Below, one piece after another: positions 17,729 through 26,492 of a DNA stretch of 64,000 bases (position 1 is the first letter of the stretch; each line of letters starts with the position of its first letter). A program made the translations under genes and the position numbers. The stretch is from Algoriphagus iocasae (GTDB lineage Bacteria; Bacteroidota; Bacteroidia; Cytophagales; Cyclobacteriaceae). Under the pieces are notes generated by a model. That model was not told the origin of the DNA. It saw only the letters and a program-made list of their open reading frames with translations, and did not search any database. The stretch is taken from contig NZ_JACIJO010000004.1 of NCBI RefSeq assembly GCF_014206875.1, positions 165,832 through 229,831 of the forward strand, read 5' to 3'.

Positions 17729-18487
17729 ATGAACCAAATCAAGAGATATTTTCTGGAATTGAGCTATAAAGGGACTCCTTATCATGGATGGCAAATCCAG
17801 AATAATGCATTTACTGTTCAAGAATGTCTGGAATCGGCTCTTTGCACGTATTTCAGAAAAGAGGTGCCGATCATGGGAAGTGGCAGAACAGATACAGGTG
17901 TTCATGCTACGATGCAGGTATGTCATTTTGATTGGGAAGGAGAACTGGAGAGAGTTAAGTTTATCAGGGCTATCAATGGAATTCTCCCTAAAGAAATTTC
18001 CATTAACTCCATCCGTGAAGTAAAACCGGATGCACATGCTCGTTTTGATGCAGTCAAAAGATCTTATTTCTACCGTATTATCTTGCAGAAAAATCCTTTT
18101 TTGGAAGAAATGGCTTGGTTGAGTTATTTCAGCCCAGATATCTCAAAAATGAATCTGGCAGCGGAAGCACTCTTAAGACATGAGGATTTTGAATGTTTTA
18201 GCAAAGTCCACACAGAAGTGAATCACTTTAGATGTAAAATATTTTCAGCAGGATGGGAACAAAAGGACGGTGAATTGTTATTTCATATAACCGCAAACCG
18301 TTTTTTACGTGGAATGGTGAGAGCAATTGTGGGAACACTTGTGGAAATCGGACTTGGTAAAAGGAGTCCTGAAGCCATGGATGAAATAATTTTATCTAAA
18401 GACCGATCAAAAGCTGGAAAATCAGCACCTGCCCAAGGGCTTTTTTTGAGCCGGATTATTTACCCAGAACAAATCTATTTAGACTAA
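17729..18487 (+). CDS. truA: tRNA pseudouridine(38-40) synthase
   Basis: 252 residues from ATG at 17729 (an in-frame TTG 9 bases upstream lies inside the -7 promoter element and is rejected). YFLELSYKGTPYHGWQIQ is the TruA opening and GSGRTDTGVHA carries the catalytic Asp55. HYRC-like FRCKIF and FLRGMVRAIVGTLVEIG are the RNA-binding C-terminal motifs. It modifies positions 38-40 of tRNA anticodon arms. The ABC exporter follows after 6 bases and is probably co-transcribed. Confidence 0.95.
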   Translation: MNQIKRYFLELSYKGTPYHGWQIQNNAFTVQECLESALCTYFRKEVPIMGSGRTDTGVHATMQVCHFDWEGELERVKFIRAINGILPKEISINSIREVKPDAHARFDAVKRSYFYRIILQKNPFLEEMAWLSYFSPDISKMNLAAEALLRHEDFECFSKVHTEVNHFRCKIFSAGWEQKDGELLFHITANRFLRGMVRAIVGTLVEIGLGKRSPEAMDEIILSKDRSKAGKSAPAQGLFLSRIIYPEQIYLD

Positions 18488-18493
18488 GAGATT

Positions 18494-20266
18494 TTGAGCC
18501 TAGAGAAAGAAAAACATTCATCCGGTGAAATTGTAGACACCAAGGTATTAAAAAGGCTTTACCAGCAGGTAAAACCATACCGGGCACAATTTTATTTCCT
18601 GATATTCCTGACGATTGCCCTGGCAATATTGGCACCTACAAGACCTTATTTTATTCAGGTTGCGATTGACGATTATGTGGCCAAAGGAGATGGTCCCGGC
18701 TTGCTTCAGATTATTTATATTCTTGTGGGATTGATGCTCCTTCAGGCATTAGTCCAATGGGCACACACCTTTTATTCTGGTTGGATCGGACAGGTCATTA
18801 TCAAAGACATCCGGGTTGATCTATATAAACACCTACTAAAACTAAGACTGAAATTCTTTGACAATACTCCAATAGGAAGATTGGTCACAAGGAATGTATC
18901 CGACATAGAAACGCTTGCAGATGTTTTCAGCGAAGGACTTGCTGCCATCATTGGAGATTTACTTCAGTTGGTTACGATCCTTGGAGTGATGTTTTACATC
19001 GATTGGAAGTTGACTCTGGTAAGTTTGTGTACTCTGCCACTGATGATCATTTCCACTTATATTTTCAAAGAGAAAATCAAAGTGACTTTCAATGATGTGA
19101 GAAACGCTGTTTCTAATCTGAATTCATTTTTGCAGGAGCACATCACAGGGATGAACATCGTCCAGATTTTCAATAGAGAAGATCGGGAGTTTGCGAAATT
19201 CAAAGAAATCAACAGAGAGCATAGAACAGCGCATATTCGTTCTGTCCTTTATTATTCTATTTATTTTCCAGTAGCTGAAATTATTCAAGCAATTGGGATT
19301 GGGCTGGTAGTTTGGTACGGAGCTGTTGGGGTTTTAGGAATGGATCTTCAAGTCGGAATCCTGATTTCATTCATTATGTATCTCCAGTTGTTTTTCCGAC
19401 CGATCCGAATGATTGCAGATCGATTCAATACCCTACAAATGGGCGTGGTAAGTTCTTCCAGAATTTTCAAATTATTGGAAAGCAAAGAACATATTGCGAA
19501 TGAAGGAAGCTACAAGCCGAATTCTATCGGTGGAAACATCAAGCTTGATCATGTTTGGTTTGCTTACAATGACGAAGAGTATGTCCTAAAAGACATCAAT
19601 TTCGAAGTGGAAAGTGGGCAAACTGTAGCTTTGGTTGGAGCTACCGGAGCAGGAAAGTCATCCATCATCAATTTGATTTCAAGGTTTTACGAAATCAACA
19701 AAGGAAGCATTTCCATTGACGGAACAGACATCCGTGAGTTTGAGCTTGGTATTTTGAGAAAACATATTGGTGTAGTACTTCAAGACGTTTTTCTCTTTTC
19801 TGATACGATTTATTACAATATTACACTTGGCAATCCGTCTATAACCAAAGAGCAAGTCATGGATGCAGCGGAACAGGTTGGTGCAAGAAAATTCATCGAA
19901 AGACTTCCTGGTGGGCTCGATTACAATGTCATGGAGCGAGGAGCTACTTTGTCCGTAGGACAGAGACAATTAATTTCCTTTGTCCGGGCAATGGTTTACA
20001 ATCCTGAAATCATCATTCTGGATGAAGCTACCTCCTCTGTAGATACAGAGACTGAAGAATTGATTCAGGAGTCTATAGACAAAATGATGAAGGGCAGAAC
20101 CTCGATTGTGATTGCGCATAGGTTATCCACTATCCAAAAAGCTGATAAAATTATTGTGCTTCACAAAGGAGAGATTGTGGAAACAGGCACACATGAAAGC
20201 CTGTTGGAGCAAGGCGGATATTATACTCAATTGCATCAAATGCAGTTAAAAACAATGGCTATCTAG
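18494..20266 (+). CDS. ABC transporter, fused permease and ATPase (MdlB/YknV-like)
   Basis: 590 residues. The frame begins at TTG (18494), 6 bases after truA; the first in-frame ATG is about 80 residues in, after the first membrane helices would start, so a TTG start is the best choice. Six-helix ABC_membrane domain to about residue 320. ATPase with Walker A GATGAGKSS (382-390), Q-loop LQDVFLF, signature LSVGQRQ (Val in place of the usual Gly, as in MdlB) and Walker B IIILDEATSSVD. Likely a multidrug or lipid exporter of the inner membrane. Confidence 0.85.
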   Translation: MSLEKEKHSSGEIVDTKVLKRLYQQVKPYRAQFYFLIFLTIALAILAPTRPYFIQVAIDDYVAKGDGPGLLQIIYILVGLMLLQALVQWAHTFYSGWIGQVIIKDIRVDLYKHLLKLRLKFFDNTPIGRLVTRNVSDIETLADVFSEGLAAIIGDLLQLVTILGVMFYIDWKLTLVSLCTLPLMIISTYIFKEKIKVTFNDVRNAVSNLNSFLQEHITGMNIVQIFNREDREFAKFKEINREHRTAHIRSVLYYSIYFPVAEIIQAIGIGLVVWYGAVGVLGMDLQVGILISFIMYLQLFFRPIRMIADRFNTLQMGVVSSSRIFKLLESKEHIANEGSYKPNSIGGNIKLDHVWFAYNDEEYVLKDINFEVESGQTVALVGATGAGKSSIINLISRFYEINKGSISIDGTDIREFELGILRKHIGVVLQDVFLFSDTIYYNITLGNPSITKEQVMDAAEQVGARKFIERLPGGLDYNVMERGATLSVGQRQLISFVRAMVYNPEIIILDEATSSVDTETEELIQESIDKMMKGRTSIVIAHRLSTIQKADKIIVLHKGEIVETGTHESLLEQGGYYTQLHQMQLKTMAI

Positions 20267-20304
20267 CCAAAAATCATATAAGTAAATTCAAATCTGATTA
20301 CCAC

Positions 20305-20886
20305 GTGAAATTCAAAATTTTAGCAATTGCCTTTTTTATTCCTTTTTTAAGCATGGCCCAAGAGCGGGGAATAGGAATTAGAGTCGGTGAACCGTTTTCA
20401 ATCACTTACAAAGATTTCATCAGCGATTACATTTCTGTAGAAGGAATGATCGGCAGTGCCGGTGTGAATGGAGCCAGTTATTATCAGAGAGATTTTACCA
20501 ATAATCCACCGACAAATAATTCATTCTATATTGGCCATTCGGTTAAAAAAGGTCTCTCCCTTAATGCAAGAGCAGCTTATCACGAGGACTTCACGGACAG
20601 TTTTGGAATCACACAAGGCTACCTGCTAGCGTATGGTGGAGCTGGGATTCAATTCCGAACTACTCGTGTAAACTATACTTATTCAGTAGATCAAATATCC
20701 GGGACTAATCAACAAGAAGAGCGTGTAAATGCTGACTTCGGCCCTGAAGCGTTCATTGGCTCTGAATATTATTTCTCCGATCTCCCAATGAATGTCTTTG
20801 CTGAATTTGGGCTTTTTGTAGAGCTCCTGGATCGAGTAGGTCATATGAAGGCACAAGGTGGAGTTGGTGTCCGATATCTTTTCTAA
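20305..20886 (+). CDS. Exported hypothetical protein, probably outer-membrane barrel
   Basis: 193 residues starting at GTG (20305), which gives a proper signal peptide (MKFKILAIAFFIPFLSMAQ). The mature protein is glycine- and aromatic-rich with repeated short strands (LNARAAYHED, YGGAGIQFRT, VFAEFGLFVELL, GGVGVRYLF) and ends in a terminal Phe, typical of small 8-strand outer-membrane barrels. It lies 38 bases after the ABC exporter and 3 bases before the next gene. No family recognised. Confidence 0.6.
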   Translation: MKFKILAIAFFIPFLSMAQERGIGIRVGEPFSITYKDFISDYISVEGMIGSAGVNGASYYQRDFTNNPPTNNSFYIGHSVKKGLSLNARAAYHEDFTDSFGITQGYLLAYGGAGIQFRTTRVNYTYSVDQISGTNQQEERVNADFGPEAFIGSEYYFSDLPMNVFAEFGLFVELLDRVGHMKAQGGVGVRYLF

Positions 20887-20889
20887 AAA

Positions 20890-21414
20890 ATGAACAAGAA
20901 AATTGCCATAGGCGGACTGATCTTATTTGTGATCGCTTTTGGAGCCTATTTCGGTTTTGACAAACTAGGCGGAAACAATCCGATAGAAATAACCTTAGTC
21001 GAAAACAAACCTTACAGTTTAGTGGGTTTATCCTATCGGGGAACTCCTCAAGACCCGGATCTGGAACGAGCATTTAAAAATGTAGAAGCACAAAAAGGCC
21101 TCCATCCCGGAAGTTCTTTGCATACGATTTATTACAGCGAACCTGCCGGCAAACTGGACACCATGGAAGTTTTTATAGGAATTGATCAAAATTTACCGAT
21201 TGATAACTTTGAAGTTTTGACCTTTGACGAAAGCAGTTATTTGCTTGCTTCAATTAAAGGAAGCAAATGGGTGATGCCAAATCCAACCACAGTTCAGGAC
21301 GAAATCAAGGAATATGCCGAGAAAAACAAGCTAAAATTAAGTGGAGTATTCATTGATAAAATTGTATCAGAATCAGAGGTTCAGGTGATCGCTCCCATCC
21401 TTTCACAGAATTAA
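20890..21414 (+). CDS. Membrane-anchored protein with GyrI-like effector-binding domain
   Basis: 174 residues. An N-terminal helix (residues 5-23, IAIGGLILFVIAFGAYFGF) anchors a soluble domain. The soluble part (NKPYSLVGLSYRG ... VQDEIKEYAEKNKL ... VIAPILSQN) resembles the GyrI-like/AraC effector-binding fold by its strand-helix pattern; this is a tentative call. Three bases separate it from the gene before, so they are one operon. No enzymatic motif is evident. Confidence 0.5.
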   Translation: MNKKIAIGGLILFVIAFGAYFGFDKLGGNNPIEITLVENKPYSLVGLSYRGTPQDPDLERAFKNVEAQKGLHPGSSLHTIYYSEPAGKLDTMEVFIGIDQNLPIDNFEVLTFDESSYLLASIKGSKWVMPNPTTVQDEIKEYAEKNKLKLSGVFIDKIVSESEVQVIAPILSQN

Positions 21415-21509
21415 TTTACTTTTTTTAACAAAGTCTGTTAGTAAAATTAACCAACCTGAGCACAGTTATTGCCGTGAAAGGAATTATGTTCAAATTTAAC
21501 CAAACCAAC

Positions 21510-22037
21510 ATGAGAAAAATTACTGCCCTAGTTGGACTAATCGGTCTAATGATATTCCAAGCGTGCGAAGGTCCTGTAGGGCCAGAAGGACCTATGGGTC
21601 CAGAAGGTGAACCAGGAATAAATATTCTTGGCACAACCTACGAGGTTGAAATTGACTTTACTGAAACAAACGATTACGCTGACCTATTTGAATTCCCTCA
21701 AGACTTAATAGAAAGTGATGCAGTTTTAGTTTATAGGCTTTCTGGAATAGACAATGGTAGAGATGTTTGGAGGATCCTTCCTCAAAATTATTTCTTTCAG
21801 GAAGGTGTATTGATTTACAACTTCGATTATACCATTAGTGATTTTTCGATTTTCTTAGATGGTCCACTTGATTATTCATTGCTAGGATCAGAATGGACTG
21901 ATGGACAAATTTTCAGAGTGGTCGTTCTTCCTTCTGACTTCCCAGATGCTAGAATTGATTATTCTGATTATGAAGGCACTATGAAATTGCTGAACATTGA
22001 AGAAAATGACTTCGTTAGGATTGAGCCTAAAAAATAA
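21510..22037 (+). CDS. Lipoprotein with short collagen-like repeat
   Basis: 175 residues from the ATG at 21510; upstream in-frame ATGs would bury the signal. The signal MRKITALVGLIGLMIFQAC is a lipobox (Cys19). It is followed at once by five Gly-x-y triplets (GPVGPEGPMGPEGEPG) and then by a beta-rich domain of about 130 residues (TTYEVEIDFTETNDYADLFEF...). Bacteroidota often have such lipoproteins; function unknown. The triplets are too few for a stable triple helix alone and may act as a spacer. A terminator follows. Confidence 0.7.
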   Translation: MRKITALVGLIGLMIFQACEGPVGPEGPMGPEGEPGINILGTTYEVEIDFTETNDYADLFEFPQDLIESDAVLVYRLSGIDNGRDVWRILPQNYFFQEGVLIYNFDYTISDFSIFLDGPLDYSLLGSEWTDGQIFRVVVLPSDFPDARIDYSDYEGTMKLLNIEENDFVRIEPKK

Positions 22038-22066
22038 AATATTAATCTAAACCAACTGATTACCAC

Positions 22067-22104
22067 AAACAGGATTTTTGCAATGCGAAGGTCCTGTTTT
22101 TTTT
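22067..22104 (+). terminator. Rho-independent terminator
   Basis: AAACAGGA (22067-22074) pairs with TCCTGTTT (22092-22099), followed by T's to 22104. Confidence 0.75.
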
Positions 22105-22142
22105 ATGTTCGATTTTTTCAGTGCCAAAATTAATTTGGCTGT

Positions 22143-22150
22143 TATCTTTG
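22143..22150 (+). promoter_or_regulatory. -7 promoter element TATCTTTG directly before hemE
   Basis: Identical to the element before truA; it ends 4 bases before the hemE ATG, so a transcript from it would be leaderless. The -33 TTTG is not clear. Confidence 0.5.
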
Positions 22151-22154
22151 CGGC

Positions 22155-23180
22155 ATGGAATTACAAAATGATCTATTGCTGAGAGCTGCCAAAGGCGAAA
22201 AGACCGAAAGGACTCCAGTTTGGTTGATGCGTCAGGCAGGCAGAATCTTACCTGAATATCGTGCTGTGCGTGAAAGCGTCAGTGGCTTTATAGAGTTAGC
22301 CCAAACTCCAGAGCTTGCTGCAGAAGTGACTATTCAGCCTGTTGATTTATTAGGCGTAGATGCTGCGATCATATTTTCTGACATTTTGGTGATCCCAGAA
22401 GCAATGGGACTGCCTTATGAAATGGTGGAAAAAAGAGGCCCTTGGTTTCCTAATACAGTAAACAACGAGTCAGATCTCAAGAAATTGAGAATTGCAAACG
22501 GAGCAAATGATCTTAGCTATGTGATCAAAGCCATCGAAATAACCAAGAAAAACCTAAATGGTCGAGTTCCTTTGATTGGATTTGCAGGAGCTCCATGGAC
22601 TATTTTTGCTTACATGGTAGAAGGAAGTGGAAGTAAGACATTCTCAAAAGCCAGAGAGATGCTTTATACACAACCGGCATTTTCTCACAAACTGCTTCAG
22701 ATGATTACTGATAGCACCATCAATTATTTAAAGGCTCAAATCGCTGCCGGTGCAAACCTTGTTCAGATCTTTGATAGCTGGGCTGGAATTTTGGGTCCAA
22801 AACAATATGCGGAGTTTTCTCATCAATACATTTCTCAAATCTGTGATGCTATCACAGAAGTTCCAGTCACAGTATTTGCCAAAGGAGCTTTCTTTGCAAG
22901 AGAGGAAATGAGCAAATTAAATTGCGAAACAATCGGACTTGACTGGAATATGGGAATTGCTGAATCGAGAAAATTGATCGGCACAGAAAAAACCTTACAA
23001 GGAAACCTTGATCCTGCAGCTCTATATGGAAATCCTGAACAAGTCAGAAATGCGACGATTGATATGATGGAACAATTTAAAGGAAGCCGACATATCGCCA
23101 ACCTAGGTCATGGCGTTTATCCTGACATTGATCCTGAAAATGTCAAAGTATTTATCCAAACTGTAAAGGATTTCAACTAA
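22155..23180 (+). CDS. hemE: Uroporphyrinogen decarboxylase
   Basis: 341 residues, full family length. RTPVWLMRQAGR (19-30) is the signature that binds the propionate side chains; GFAGAPWTIFAYMVEG and FDSWAGILGP are conserved active-site regions. It converts uroporphyrinogen III to coproporphyrinogen III in the cytoplasm, in heme synthesis. Another heme gene, hemB, lies at 30694-31665 on the other strand, so the pathway is scattered. Monocistronic between two terminators. Confidence 0.97.
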   Translation: MELQNDLLLRAAKGEKTERTPVWLMRQAGRILPEYRAVRESVSGFIELAQTPELAAEVTIQPVDLLGVDAAIIFSDILVIPEAMGLPYEMVEKRGPWFPNTVNNESDLKKLRIANGANDLSYVIKAIEITKKNLNGRVPLIGFAGAPWTIFAYMVEGSGSKTFSKAREMLYTQPAFSHKLLQMITDSTINYLKAQIAAGANLVQIFDSWAGILGPKQYAEFSHQYISQICDAITEVPVTVFAKGAFFAREEMSKLNCETIGLDWNMGIAESRKLIGTEKTLQGNLDPAALYGNPEQVRNATIDMMEQFKGSRHIANLGHGVYPDIDPENVKVFIQTVKDFN

Positions 23181-23199
23181 TCTGGAAATAAATTTATAA

Positions 23200-23244
23200 A
23201 AAGAGAGCCCGATTTTATATTAAAACCGGGCTCTCTTTATTTTT
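23200..23244. terminator. Bidirectional rho-independent terminator
   Basis: AAAGAGAGCCCG (23200-23211) pairs perfectly with CGGGCTCTCTTT (23227-23238), with U-rich runs on both strands. It serves hemE (plus) and the MOSC gene (minus). Confidence 0.85.
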
Positions 23245-23249
23245 AGCGC

Positions 23250-24059
23250 TTAAGAGATTTCAATTACGGGATCTCCTACTTTTATTTTCCCTGTACTCAA
23301 AGCCACCATATTTTGGCCAAAAAGAACTTTGTTTCCTACAGTCCTGTAAGAAGCCAGAGTTTTCAATGGCTCTTTTCCTTTGGCTGCACTTTCCTGGTCA
23401 ATCGTTGTTAACACACACCTTGCGCAGGGTTTGATGATGCTAAACTCGAGATCACCGATTCGAACAGCATTCATTTTATCTTCTGCAAAAGGTTTTCCTC
23501 CTGAAAAAACAATGTTTGGCCTGAATCGATCCATTGGTACAGATACTTCCAACTTCGAATTGAGATCATTTAAAGAAGATTGCCCAATGATCAGGTAAGG
23601 CATTCCATCTGCAAAACTGACAACTTCTCCATTTTTGGCATATTTTGGATCCACCCTTCTCTCACTTGACAATGGCATCTTCACCAAACTGACATCCATT
23701 CCCAATTTGCCACTAAACCAACGATCAAATTCCTCATCAACCGAAACAGCAATTACTGAATCATCCCAAACCTGAACTTCTATTTCTTTCCCGGTCGTTT
23801 TGTCAAAGGGTATTCTTATTTGATTATTTCTATCCTTTTTTTCAAAAACCAGTAAAGAATCCTGGGCGAGCAACACTTGCAATTGAGCCATCTTGGGACA
23901 TTCCCTTTGGGATAAAAATGCACCGTCTTGTTTCACCAACATCCATCTTCTATCGTGCTGAAAACCTTTATCTTCTACCCAAGCCTCCGTTACCCTGACC
24001 CCACCAAGCGATTTGATTGGATAAATAAAAATATCCTGAACTAGATAATTTGAATGCAT
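23250..24059 (-). CDS. MOSC-domain molybdenum enzyme (mARC/YcbX-like)
   Basis: 269 residues. N-terminal MOSC_N beta-barrel (IFIYPIKSLGGVRV ... GFQHDRRWMLV, residues 8-42) and C-terminal MOSC domain. KPCARCVLTTID (210-221) holds the Cys215 expected to bind the molybdenum cofactor in the mARC/YcbX group, which reduces N-hydroxylated compounds. There is no fused 2Fe-2S ferredoxin domain, so it needs a separate electron donor. Monocistronic. Confidence 0.85.
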   Translation of the reverse strand: MHSNYLVQDIFIYPIKSLGGVRVTEAWVEDKGFQHDRRWMLVKQDGAFLSQRECPKMAQLQVLLAQDSLLVFEKKDRNNQIRIPFDKTTGKEIEVQVWDDSVIAVSVDEEFDRWFSGKLGMDVSLVKMPLSSERRVDPKYAKNGEVVSFADGMPYLIIGQSSLNDLNSKLEVSVPMDRFRPNIVFSGGKPFAEDKMNAVRIGDLEFSIIKPCARCVLTTIDQESAAKGKEPLKTLASYRTVGNKVLFGQNMVALSTGKIKVGDPVIEIS

Positions 24060-24496
24060 GCCTAAAAATAAGATAGTTAGATAGGAATGACCAGATTAAC
24101 TTAAATAATTTGAGATACCCAAGAATGATATATGAGTTTTAAAATAATGCCAGCAAAATGGAATGACTTCCCACTGGTTATTTATCTGGATTAGGGCTGA
24201 TCCAATGATGATCATCAAAACCCATCTAAACCGTTCCTTATTTCCTTTAAAAAAGCGCCTCATACTACAGAGATAGATGCGACATCCCGAAGAAAGGTTG
24301 CATGAAAAAGTTAAAAAGTGAATTTCCTGTCATAATTGGGAAAGAATGGAACGCCAAGTGACATATCTGGAAAAAGATCGAAATCCACCTGCCATCCTTT
24401 CTGCCAATCTGACACAAAAACTAGGTTTTTTAGCAATGGCACATCCCTTGAAGAAAGGAGGAAGTAACTCATTGAAACAAACAAAAAAATATAATT
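24060..24496 (+). other. 437-base gap upstream of dnaK
   Basis: No convincing gene. The first part is featureless A/T-rich sequence. The last 100 bases hold TGNCA-type half-sites (CTGCCA-ATC-TGACA at 24401-24414, TGTCA near 24330 and TGACA near 24360) and a sigma-54-like promoter, described separately. It is probably the heat-shock regulatory region of dnaK. Confidence 0.5.
24437..24451 (+). promoter_or_regulatory. Sigma-54-like promoter of dnaK
   Basis: TGGCAC-N5-TTGA at 24437-24451 matches TGGCAC-N5-TTGC except that the -12 GC is GA. It lies 46 bases before the dnaK ATG. A Shine-Dalgarno-like AAAGGAGG (24454-24461) follows. The match is good at -24 and imperfect at -12. Confidence 0.4.
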
Positions 24497-26416
24497 ATGG
24501 GAAAAATTATCGGCATTGACTTGGGTACCACCAACTCCTGCGTAGCCGTTATGGAGGGTAATGAGCCTGTAGTCATCCAAAACAGCGAAGGAAGAAGAAC
24601 CACACCTTCAATTGTGGCTTTTCTTGACAACGGAAACGGAGAGCGCAAAGTAGGAGATCCTGCAAAACGTCAGGCCATCACCAACCCTGCCAATACCATT
24701 TCCTCAGTGAAAAGATTTATGGGTAAGAAATTCTCTGAAGTTTCTGAAGAGAAAAAGCATGCCTCTTATAAAGTAGAAAAAGGAACCAATGATACGATCG
24801 TCGTAAAAATTGGCGACAGATCTTATACTCCACAGGAACTTTCTGCAATGATTCTTCAAAAAATGAAGAGTACAGCAGAAGACTTCTTGGGTCAGGAAGT
24901 GACTGAAGCGGTAATTACTGTTCCTGCTTATTTCAATGACTCTGAGCGTCAAGCCACTAAAGAAGCTGGACAAATTGCAGGTCTTGAAGTAAAAAGAATC
25001 ATCAACGAGCCTACTGCTGCTGCATTGGCTTACGGGATGGACAAGAAAAACCATGACATGAAAATAGCAGTGTATGACCTTGGTGGTGGTACATTTGATA
25101 TTTCAGTATTGGAACTTGGTGACGGAGTATTTGAAGTAAAATCAACCAACGGTGATGTACACCTTGGTGGTGATGACTTCGATCAGGTAATCATCAACTG
25201 GCTTGCTGACGAATTCAAAGCTGAAGAGCAAATCGATTTGAGACAAGATCCAATGGCTCTTCAGAGATTGAAGGAAGCTGCTGAAAAAGCTAAAATCGAA
25301 CTTTCAAGTTCTTCTTCTACAGAAATCAATTTGCCATATATCACTGCAACTCAAACAGGTCCTAAGCACTTGGTAAGAACCTTGAGTAGATCTAAGTTTG
25401 AGCAGCTTTCAGAAGATTTGGTAAGAAGATCAATGGAGCCTTGTAAGAAGGCTTTGGCTGATGCAGGCATGAGCCCATCTGATATTGACGAAGTGATCTT
25501 GGTAGGTGGTTCTACAAGAATCCCTAAAATCCAGGAAGAAGTAGAGAAGTTCTTTGGAAAGAAGCCTTCTAAAGGTGTTAACCCTGATGAGGTGGTTGCA
25601 ATCGGTGCAGCGATCCAAGGTGGTGTATTGACAGGTGAAGTGAAAGACGTTCTTCTTCTAGACGTAACTCCACTTTCTCTAGGAATCGAGACTATGGGTG
25701 GTGTATTCACCAAATTGATCGAATCCAATACTACTATTCCTACTAAGAAATCTGAGGTATTCTCAACCGCAGCTGACAACCAGCCAGCAGTAGACATTCA
25801 CGTGCTACAGGGAGAGAGACCAATGGCTAAGGACAACAGAACGATTGGTAGATTCCAACTTTCTGACATTCCACCAGCACAAAGAGGTGTTCCTCAGATC
25901 GAAGTAACTTTCGACATTGATGCGAATGGTATCTTGAATGTATCTGCGAAAGATAAGGGAACAGGAAAAGAGCAAAAGATTAAGATTGAAGCTTCTTCTG
26001 GTCTTTCTCAAGAGGAGATCGATAGAATGAAGAATGAAGCAGAAGCAAATGCTGCTGCTGATAAAGCTGAAAAAGAAAAAATCGAGAAATTGAATCAGGC
26101 TGACAGCCTTGTATTCCAGACTGAGAAGCAATTGAAAGAATACGGAGACAAGCTTTCCGAAGGAAACAAAACTGCTATCAGCTCTGCTCTTGAAACTTTG
26201 AAGGCAGCACATCAGTCTCAGAACCTTGAAGGAATTGACAGTGCAATGGAAGGATTGAACAAAGCTTGGGAAGCTGCTTCTCAGGAAATGTACAATGCTG
26301 CTGGTGCTGCCGGTGCTCAACCAGGACCTGACGCAAATGCAGGAACTGACGAAGCAGCTTCAGGTGATGGAGTTTCTGACGTGGACTATGAAGAAGTTAG
26401 CGAAGACAAGAAATAA
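24497..26416 (+). CDS. dnaK: Chaperone DnaK (Hsp70)
   Basis: 639 residues. Actin-like ATPase with IGIDLGTTNSCVAV (4-17), IYDLGGGTFD-type phosphate loop (VYDLGGGTFDISVLELGDG), VGGSTRIPKIQ, then the substrate-binding domain (DVTPLSLGIETMGG) and a helical lid ending in an acidic, glycine/alanine-rich tail (DVDYEEVSEDKK). It folds and refolds cytoplasmic proteins with DnaJ and GrpE, neither of which is adjacent. The codon use is visibly biased toward frequent codons (GGT, CTT, GAA), as expected for a highly expressed gene. Confidence 0.98.
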   Translation: MGKIIGIDLGTTNSCVAVMEGNEPVVIQNSEGRRTTPSIVAFLDNGNGERKVGDPAKRQAITNPANTISSVKRFMGKKFSEVSEEKKHASYKVEKGTNDTIVVKIGDRSYTPQELSAMILQKMKSTAEDFLGQEVTEAVITVPAYFNDSERQATKEAGQIAGLEVKRIINEPTAAALAYGMDKKNHDMKIAVYDLGGGTFDISVLELGDGVFEVKSTNGDVHLGGDDFDQVIINWLADEFKAEEQIDLRQDPMALQRLKEAAEKAKIELSSSSSTEINLPYITATQTGPKHLVRTLSRSKFEQLSEDLVRRSMEPCKKALADAGMSPSDIDEVILVGGSTRIPKIQEEVEKFFGKKPSKGVNPDEVVAIGAAIQGGVLTGEVKDVLLLDVTPLSLGIETMGGVFTKLIESNTTIPTKKSEVFSTAADNQPAVDIHVLQGERPMAKDNRTIGRFQLSDIPPAQRGVPQIEVTFDIDANGILNVSAKDKGTGKEQKIKIEASSGLSQEEIDRMKNEAEANAAADKAEKEKIEKLNQADSLVFQTEKQLKEYGDKLSEGNKTAISSALETLKAAHQSQNLEGIDSAMEGLNKAWEAASQEMYNAAGAAGAQPGPDANAGTDEAASGDGVSDVDYEEVSEDKK

Positions 26417-26436
26417 GTTTCTTCTAAACCAACTCC

Positions 26437-26473
26437 AAACGGCATCTGTTAAAAGCAGGTGCCGTTTATTTGT
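26437..26473 (+). terminator. Rho-independent terminator after dnaK
   Basis: AAACGGCA (26437-26444) pairs with TGCCGTTT (26460-26467), extended by an inner CTG/CAG pair; T-rich sequence follows. Confidence 0.75.
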
Positions 26474-26492
26474 TTAAGCGAAAATCTTAAAA

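Noticed and set aside
24311..24580. 89-residue minus-strand reading frame overlapping the dnaK start
   Set aside because: It lies across the dnaK promoter and N-terminus, has no recognisable domain and no promoter; it is a shadow frame.
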